Part shown: positions 59,405 to 64,000 of the stretch, piece by piece
How the letters are laid out: each line of letters begins with the position of its first letter
Numbering within the stretch: the first letter of the stretch is position 1
Source of the DNA: Robertmurraya siralis
Lineage (GTDB): Bacteria > Bacillota > Bacilli > Bacillales > Cytobacillaceae
Assembly: GCF_005502275.1 (NCBI RefSeq)
Contig: NZ_SWLZ01000020.1
Coordinates: forward strand, 1-64,000
Length of the DNA stretch: 64,000 bases
Direction of reading: 5' to 3'
Notes under the pieces: generated by a model
What the model saw: the letters and a program-made list of their open reading frames with translations, nothing else
The model's database searches: none
What the model was told of the DNA's origin: nothing
Position numbers and translations under genes: made by a program

Positions 59405-59426
59405 CACAATTACAAAAATAATTGTG
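59405..59426 (-). terminator. terminator of the LysR gene
   Basis: Minus strand CACAATTA-TTTTTG-TAATTGTG followed by TTTTTA, directly after the LysR stop codon. Confidence 0.8.
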
Positions 59427-59427
59427 A

Positions 59428-60312
59428 TCACTTTGCCACTCGATTGCTTTGATTGAAATAATCACGAATAAACTCCGCTACCTTTTTATATTCATTCGAT
59501 AATGTTTTTCCTTTCCTCCAAGCTAGTCCAATATTGATATAAATGCGATTTTGCAATGGAACAGAAACGATCTCTTGACGGTCCTTCACGTATAGATCCA
59601 TCAGCAAAGAAAGTCCGAGCCCCTTCGCAACCATTGCCTTGACTGTTTCAACTTTATCTGATGTAAAAATAATGTTCGGCTTTATCGTAGACGGAAAACA
59701 ATGCTTTAATAAGGCATCATGATGTACATATTCCTCAGAGAGCATAATGAATTTCTCATTAACCAGATCACTGCAGCTTAAACTCTTTTTTCGACTTAAT
59801 TCATGATTTTTTGGCATACATATGACAAGCTGATCCTGAACTAGGGGCAGCATTTCTAATTTATCGGACTGTTCTGGGAGAATAATAAAGCCCATTTCCA
59901 ATTCCCCCTTTTCAATCAGCTTTCTAATTGCGACTGACCCCTTTTCAGTGACTGCAAAATCTATCTTTGAATATTTTTCTTTAAACCCCATAAATACATT
60001 CGGAAACATTTGTGCACCGATCATTGGTGGCAGGCCAAAATTCACAACACCATTATTTGCATCACTAATTTCTTGTATCGCTTCATCCATGTCGGCTAAG
60101 ATCTCGACCATTCGAGCGAGAAATTTTTCTCCCTTCAACGTAAGCGAAACGCTCTTCGTTGTTCTCTCAAGAAGTTTTACCCCTAATTCCCGTTCTAGCT
60201 TATGAAGTGAGTTGGAAATGGATGGCTGTGATACATGTAGTGATTCTGCAGCATGTGTAAAGCTCTTCAAACGACTTACCTCAACAAAATACTCTAATTG
60301 TCTAAGCTCCAT
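59428..60312 (-). CDS. LysR-family transcriptional regulator
   Basis: A 294-residue LysR regulator: winged HTH (1-60: ELRQLEYFVEVSRLKSFTHA, SLHVSQPSISNSLHKLE), linker helix and a periplasmic-binding-protein-like effector domain (about 90-290, with VVNFGLPPMIGAQMFPNV and MVAKGLGLSLLMDL). It lies upstream of the transporter gene in the same direction but has its own terminator. Position suggests control of the dicarboxylate module, in parallel with malKR; the inducer is unknown. Confidence 0.92.
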   Translation of the reverse strand: MELRQLEYFVEVSRLKSFTHAAESLHVSQPSISNSLHKLERELGVKLLERTTKSVSLTLKGEKFLARMVEILADMDEAIQEISDANNGVVNFGLPPMIGAQMFPNVFMGFKEKYSKIDFAVTEKGSVAIRKLIEKGELEMGFIILPEQSDKLEMLPLVQDQLVICMPKNHELSRKKSLSCSDLVNEKFIMLSEEYVHHDALLKHCFPSTIKPNIIFTSDKVETVKAMVAKGLGLSLLMDLYVKDRQEIVSVPLQNRIYINIGLAWRKGKTLSNEYKKVAEFIRDYFNQSNRVAK

Positions 60313-60626
60313 TTTCTAACCTCCTGTTTCCTTTTCTAGTTCCAAAAATTTGTGAATCCACAACACAATTGTCGAATTCACTGTCATTATATTTGGCTTT
60401 GTACAGGCAGATTAGATAGGTAACTTTTGATACTGTTTTGTAATTAATGTAAGTGGAATCCTGTAACAAAATGTTCATTTACAGCTTGACATTTCATTAT
60501 TAAGCACATAGGTAAGGTGTTTATAAAGTCTTTCAAAATAAACAAGCACCCGCGAAACAATGCTTCGCAGGTGCTTTAATAGAACCTCTTTATATAAAGC
60601 TGTGCAACAAAAATACATGAGGAAGT
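60313..60626. other. intergenic region upstream of the LysR gene
   Basis: AT-rich; contains the LysR promoter region and the terminator at 60544-60577. No gene seen. Confidence 0.6.
60544..60577. terminator. terminator between the PH-domain gene and the LysR gene
   Basis: AAGCACC / GGTGCTT with inner GCGAA/TTCGC pairing, 50 bases past the PH-domain gene stop. Confidence 0.8.
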
Positions 60627-61076
60627 TTAGCGTGTGTCATTTTCCACCTGTGCATGAGGACAGCGTTTTTTTAATTCGGTAATAAATTTTTTTTGCTCCT
60701 TCGGGGAAATTTTCACACTACCTAAAATAGCTTTTTTATAAAAAATTTCAATTGCGTCACGTGATGACAATATTCTATAACCCGTGAGGATTTCTCTTGT
60801 CGGGGAAACCTTTGTGATCTCTTCATACGGAATTCTGCTTCTAATTGGTCCGCCTTTGACCAATAAATAGCCTTGATAGAAAACATATTTAACGGAAAAG
60901 GCACACCATAAAATAAAGCCGATCACAATAAAAAAAGTTGAAGTCAATATCATAACTACTAAAGGCTCAGTTCCACCTTCTAAAAATAATGGAAAGAATG
61001 AAGCCAAACCAACAATGAGCACGACAATCAACATAAAATTCACAAAAAAAGCATCTACTTTTGAATGAAAAACCAT
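60627..61076 (-). CDS. membrane protein with bacterial PH domain
   Basis: A 149-residue protein with two N-terminal hydrophobic segments (about 13-33 and 38-60) and a C-terminal bacterial PH-like domain (about 65-140, YQGYLLVKGGPIRSRIPYEE and ILSSRDAIEIFYK). Similar small PH proteins occur in many Bacillus species; some are under envelope-stress sigma factors. Transcribed alone. Function unknown. Confidence 0.8.
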   Translation of the reverse strand: MVFHSKVDAFFVNFMLIVVLIVGLASFFPLFLEGGTEPLVVMILTSTFFIVIGFILWCAFSVKYVFYQGYLLVKGGPIRSRIPYEEITKVSPTREILTGYRILSSRDAIEIFYKKAILGSVKISPKEQKKFITELKKRCPHAQVENDTR

Positions 61077-61208
61077 TGGCTCACTATACCCCCTTTGTTT
61101 TTTATACGAAGGCCTATTGAAAATGTTTCATCGATCATTGCCGATTCAGGGAAGATTGCTACGAATAAAAGCTTTTACTTCAAAATTGAACGCCAATAAA
61201 CCAGAAAA

Positions 61209-61231
61209 GGGCTGTCCATTGTGGACAGCCC
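61209..61231 (-). terminator. terminator of the uvrA-side transcript
   Basis: Perfect GGGCTGTCCA / TGGACAGCCC stem followed by TTTTC on the minus strand, downstream of the 58-residue gene and repeat array D. Confidence 0.85.
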
Positions 61232-61258
61232 CCAAACAAAATTAAGTTCTTTTTTGGA

Positions 61259-61368
61259 TATCGGTCTTAAATAAAATATTTCGGTCTTTATTCCGTTTTA
61301 TCGGTTTAAATCAAAATATTTCGGTCTTTATGCAAATATATCGGTCAAAACAGTCCATATATCGGTCC
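61259..61368 (+). repeat. 20-bp-period TATCGGTCT array D
   Basis: Six units with TCGG at 61261, 61281, 61301, 61321, 61341 and 61362: spacing 20, 20, 20, 20, 21. Core TATCGGTCTTTA or TTTCGGTCTTTA. The same period as arrays A-C but with GTCT in place of GCGA. Located between the PH-domain gene and the 58-residue gene. Confidence 0.95.
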
Positions 61369-61409
61369 AGTCACGATTTTCGTTGACTCGATTATCCAAA
61401 GTCAGGCCT

Positions 61410-61586
61410 TTACTGGACGATCCCTTTTTCTTTTAATAGCTTGTAAGCTTCATCTTCCTGTTCTTCTTTGATTTGATATTCGAGGTTGCCATCAACGAAT
61501 TTAGCACATCTACCGCCAAATGGCTTAAGCATTGCTTTAATTTCTTTAATATCCGTCGCTTCTTTTACTGGATAATTAACTTTCAT
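61410..61586 (-). CDS. 58-residue hypothetical protein
   Basis: A small acidic protein starting MKVNYPVKEATDIKEIKAML, with PFGGRCAKFVDGNLEYQI and a helical end (EDEAYKLLKEKGIVQ). GGGAGGTGATACGG precedes the ATG, a strong ribosome site. No transmembrane segment. Separated from uvrA by about 100 bases. I recognise no family with confidence; the alternating strand/helix pattern suggests a small alpha/beta fold. Confidence 0.8.
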   Translation of the reverse strand: MKVNYPVKEATDIKEIKAMLKPFGGRCAKFVDGNLEYQIKEEQEDEAYKLLKEKGIVQ

Positions 61587-61692
61587 CCGTATCACCTCCC
61601 AGTTTAACTATAGTAAACTAGACAAGGTAACACAGTGACAAAGATTACAGTACCGTCATATATTTGTAAGCCGCTTTAGGAAGTTTTGGAAC

Positions 61693-64000
61693 TTAGTTGA
61701 CAACACTTTCTTCTTTTTTCTGAATGAGTTCGTGCATTCTTTGACGATCCCGTTCAAGAATAGGTTTTAAATACTTTCCGGTATGGGACTCAGGAGTATC
61801 TGCAATTTTTTCTGGAGTTCCGGTTGCAACGATCGTTCCTCCCTTATCTCCTCCTTCAGGACCTAAGTCAACAAGATAATCTGCTGTCTTGATCACATCT
61901 AAATTATGCTCAATGACTAGAACCGTATCCCCGTTTTCAACTAATCGCTGCAGCACGACTAACAATCTCGAAATATCGTCAACATGGAGCCCTGTTGTCG
62001 GCTCGTCAAGAATATAAAGAGAACGGCCTGTCGAGCGGCGATGAAGTTCAGAAGCAAGCTTAACCCGCTGTGCCTCTCCACCAGACAATGTTGTAGCCGG
62101 TTGTCCCAGCTTAATATAACCTAATCCGACATCATATATCGTTTGCATTTTCCGTTGGATTTTCGGAATGTTCTCGAAGAATTCCAAAGAATCTTCTACT
62201 GTCATTTCCAAAATATCGGATATGCTCTTCCCTTTATATTTCACTTCCAACGTTTCCCTGTTATAACGTTTCCCATGACAAACCTCGCATGGAACGTATA
62301 CATCAGGGAGAAAATGCATTTCAATTTTAATAATTCCGTCACCGCGGCAGGCTTCACAACGACCGCCTTTTACGTTAAAGCTAAAACGACCCTTTTTATA
62401 TCCGCGCACTTTCGCTTCATTTGTAGCTGCAAACAGATCACGAATATCATCGAATACACCTGTATACGTCGCTGGATTTGAGCGAGGAGTTCGGCCGATC
62501 GGCGATTGATCGATGTCAATTACTTTATCTAAATGCTCGATCCCTTTAATCTCTTTATATTGTCCAGGTCTTGTTTTAGCCCGATTGAGCTTTTGCGCCA
62601 GTGCTTTATGCAAGATTTCATTTACAAGCGTACTTTTACCTGAACCTGAAACACCTGTAACCGCAATGAACATTCCAAGCGGAAACTTGACTCTTACATT
62701 TTTCAAATTGTTCTCTTTCGCTCCCTTAATTTCTAGAAAACGGCCATCATCCTTTTTTCGTTCAATGGGAAGCGGAATGAATTTTTTGCCTGATAAATAT
62801 TGTCCTGTAAGAGAATATACATCCTCCATCACTTCTTTTGGCGTCCCAGCAGAAACAACTTCGCCGCCGTGCACACCTGCACCTGGTCCAATATCAATTA
62901 AATAGTCAGCAGCAAGCATCGTATCTTCATCATGCTCAACAACGATAAGAGTATTGCCAATGTCACGCATATTTTTCAGCGTTCCAATGAGCCGATCATT
63001 ATCCCGTTGATGAAGACCGATTGATGGTTCATCTAAAATATAAAGAACACCAGTTAAACGGGAACCAATTTGAGTTGCCAAGCGAATTCGCTGCGCTTCA
63101 CCACCTGACAAAGTACCAGCTGCCCGATTAAGCGTTAAATAATCGAGACCGACATTGATGAGAAATCCAAGTCTTTCCCGAATTTCACGGAAAATAGCGT
63201 TGGCAATTTGCTTCTCTTTTTCTGTTAATGTAATGCCGTCCATTTTGTCATATGCTTCTCTTATTGAAAGAGAAGTTACATTTGCGATGTTCTCCCCATC
63301 AATGAGAACGGCTAAACTTTCCTTCTTAAGGCGTTTGCCCTTACAAGTTGGGCAAGCCTGCTCCGCCATGTATTTTTCCATCTGTTCACGAATATAGTCG
63401 GAGCTTGTTTCTTTATAACGGCGTTCGACATTGCCGATTACACCTTCAAATTGAATGTAGTTTTCACGAATTTGACCAAAATCGTTCTCATAACGGAAAT
63501 AGATTTTATCTGTCTCTGAACCGTAAAGAATCTTTTCAATTTCATGCCCTGGTAAATTCTTTACAGGTGTATTCATATCGATCCCGTAATGATTGCAAAC
63601 CGCTTCAAGCAATTGAGGGTAATATTGTGAACTGACTGGTTCCCAAGGTGCGATCGCCCCTTGCTTTAATGTAAGATCCCAGTTGGGGATAATCAGTTCT
63701 TTATCTACTTCAAGCTTCGAGCCTAAGCCGTCACAATCAGGACAAGCCCCAAACGGACTGTTAAAAGAAAACATTCTCGGCTCAAGCTCTCCGATTGAAA
63801 AACCGCAATGCGGACAGGCATGATGTTCACTGAACAGAAGTTCTTCTTCCCCAATCACATCGATCAGCACCTTGCCATCGCCAAGCTTTAAAGCCGACTC
63901 CAACGAATCTGCCAGACGGGAGCTGACCCCTTCTTTGACAACGATGCGGTCAATGACCACTTCAATGGAATGCTTTTTATTTTTATCAAGAGAAATTTCT
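61693..64000 (-). CDS. uvrA: excinuclease ABC subunit A (partial, 5' end outside the window)
   Basis: DNA-damage recognition subunit of nucleotide excision repair; works with UvrB. The C-terminal 769 residues are visible; the frame continues past the right edge ([20 protein letters not shown] read across the last bases, quoted in part). Zinc modules CPHCGFS...CPDCDGLG and [10 protein letters not shown]...CEVCHGKRY, a CPTCKGKRL knuckle, signature motifs [13 protein letters not shown] and [13 protein letters not shown], Walker A GVSGSGKS and Walker [13 protein letters not shown] / [11 protein letters not shown]. uvrB would be expected just outside the window. Confidence 0.97.
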   Translation of the reverse strand, partial: EISLDKNKKHSIEVVIDRIVVKEGVSSRLADSLESALKLGDGKVLIDVIGEEELLFSEHHACPHCGFSIGELEPRMFSFNSPFGACPDCDGLGSKLEVDKELIIPNWDLTLKQGAIAPWEPVSSQYYPQLLEAVCNHYGIDMNTPVKNLPGHEIEKILYGSETDKIYFRYENDFGQIRENYIQFEGVIGNVERRYKETSSDYIREQMEKYMAEQACPTCKGKRLKKESLAVLIDGENIANVTSLSIREAYDKMDGITLTEKEKQIANAIFREIRERLGFLINVGLDYLTLNRAAGTLSGGEAQRIRLATQIGSRLTGVLYILDEPSIGLHQRDNDRLIGTLKNMRDIGNTLIVVEHDEDTMLAADYLIDIGPGAGVHGGEVVSAGTPKEVMEDVYSLTGQYLSGKKFIPLPIERKKDDGRFLEIKGAKENNLKNVRVKFPLGMFIAVTGVSGSGKSTLVNEILHKALAQKLNRAKTRPGQYKEIKGIEHLDKVIDIDQSPIGRTPRSNPATYTGVFDDIRDLFAATNEAKVRGYKKGRFSFNVKGGRCEACRGDGIIKIEMHFLPDVYVPCEVCHGKRYNRETLEVKYKGKSISDILEMTVEDSLEFFENIPKIQRKMQTIYDVGLGYIKLGQPATTLSGGEAQRVKLASELHRRSTGRSLYILDEPTTGLHVDDISRLLVVLQRLVENGDTVLVIEHNLDVIKTADYLVDLGPEGGDKGGTIVATGTPEKIADTPESHTGKYLKPILERDRQRMHELIQKKEESVVN

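Overview
The window comes from a low-GC Gram-positive, endospore-forming relative of Bacillus (family Bacillaceae). Gene content and order along most of it follow the Bacillus subtilis chromosome. The signs are ssrA-smpB-rnr-est-secG, the CggR-controlled glycolytic operon next to sigL, clpP with a CtsR operator, crh-whiA-yvcK-rapZ-yvcI-trxB-yvcD, hisZGDBHAFI, yvoF-ppaX-yvoD-lgt-hprK, and the sigY-yxlCDEFG operon. The genus and species cannot be fixed from sequence reading alone.

Layout. 1-1.6 kb: AT-rich accessory DNA abutting the 3' end of ssrA, with an IS21-type istA remnant and a protein made of HTH repeats like those at the C terminus of TniQ/TnsD proteins. 1.7-6.1 kb (minus): tmRNA, smpB, rnr, carboxylesterase. 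6.3-9.3 kb (plus): complete sigY operon with a recognisable autoregulatory promoter. 9.4-10.7 kb: secG and a NERD-domain protein. 10.9-18.2 kb (minus): eno, gpmI, tpiA, pgk, gapA, cggR with promoter and operator. 18.3-19.9 kb (minus): glutaredoxin-like gene and sigL. 20-21.9 kb: small accessory genes (26-aa membrane peptide, DUF4177 protein and its decayed copy, 48-aa Cys-rich peptide) and tRNA-Arg(CCG). 22.2-22.8 kb: clpP. 23.0-23.5 kb: 52-bp tandem repeat. 23.7-30.6 kb (minus): crh to yvcD. 30.9-37.3 kb (minus): histidine biosynthesis. 37.9-41.8 kb (minus): yvoF to hprK. 42.0-44.9 kb (plus): sporulation-type amidase, DUF523 protein and two unrecognised exported/membrane proteins. 45.7-47.3 kb (minus): TetR regulator, two unannotated membrane microproteins and a flavodoxin-fold oxidoreductase, with four matching operator-like sites. 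47.7-49.5 kb: yvlD, yvlB and an ECF-type promoter. 49.6-60.3 kb (minus): a dicarboxylate/fumarate module. 60.6-64.0 kb (minus): PH-domain protein, a small protein, and uvrA running off the right edge.

How the genes work together. The 49.6-60.3 kb module holds a LysR regulator, a DASS dicarboxylate transporter, two-subunit Fe-S fumarase, a succinate dehydrogenase/fumarate reductase of the cytochrome-less type E (flavoprotein, three-cluster iron-sulfur subunit with an extra cysteine, and a two-CCG-domain subunit) and a MalK/MalR-like two-component system. It could import malate or fumarate, interconvert them and reduce fumarate to succinate. HprK, PpaX, Crh and CggR in the same window are pieces of carbon-catabolite and glycolytic control.

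The most striking unexplained signal is a set of intergenic arrays of a short motif (TATCGGCGA, or the variant TATCGGTCT) spaced almost exactly 20 bp apart. There are five of them in 64 kb, always outside genes. A separate 52-bp tandem array of hairpin units lies between clpP and crh. I cannot assign either a function.
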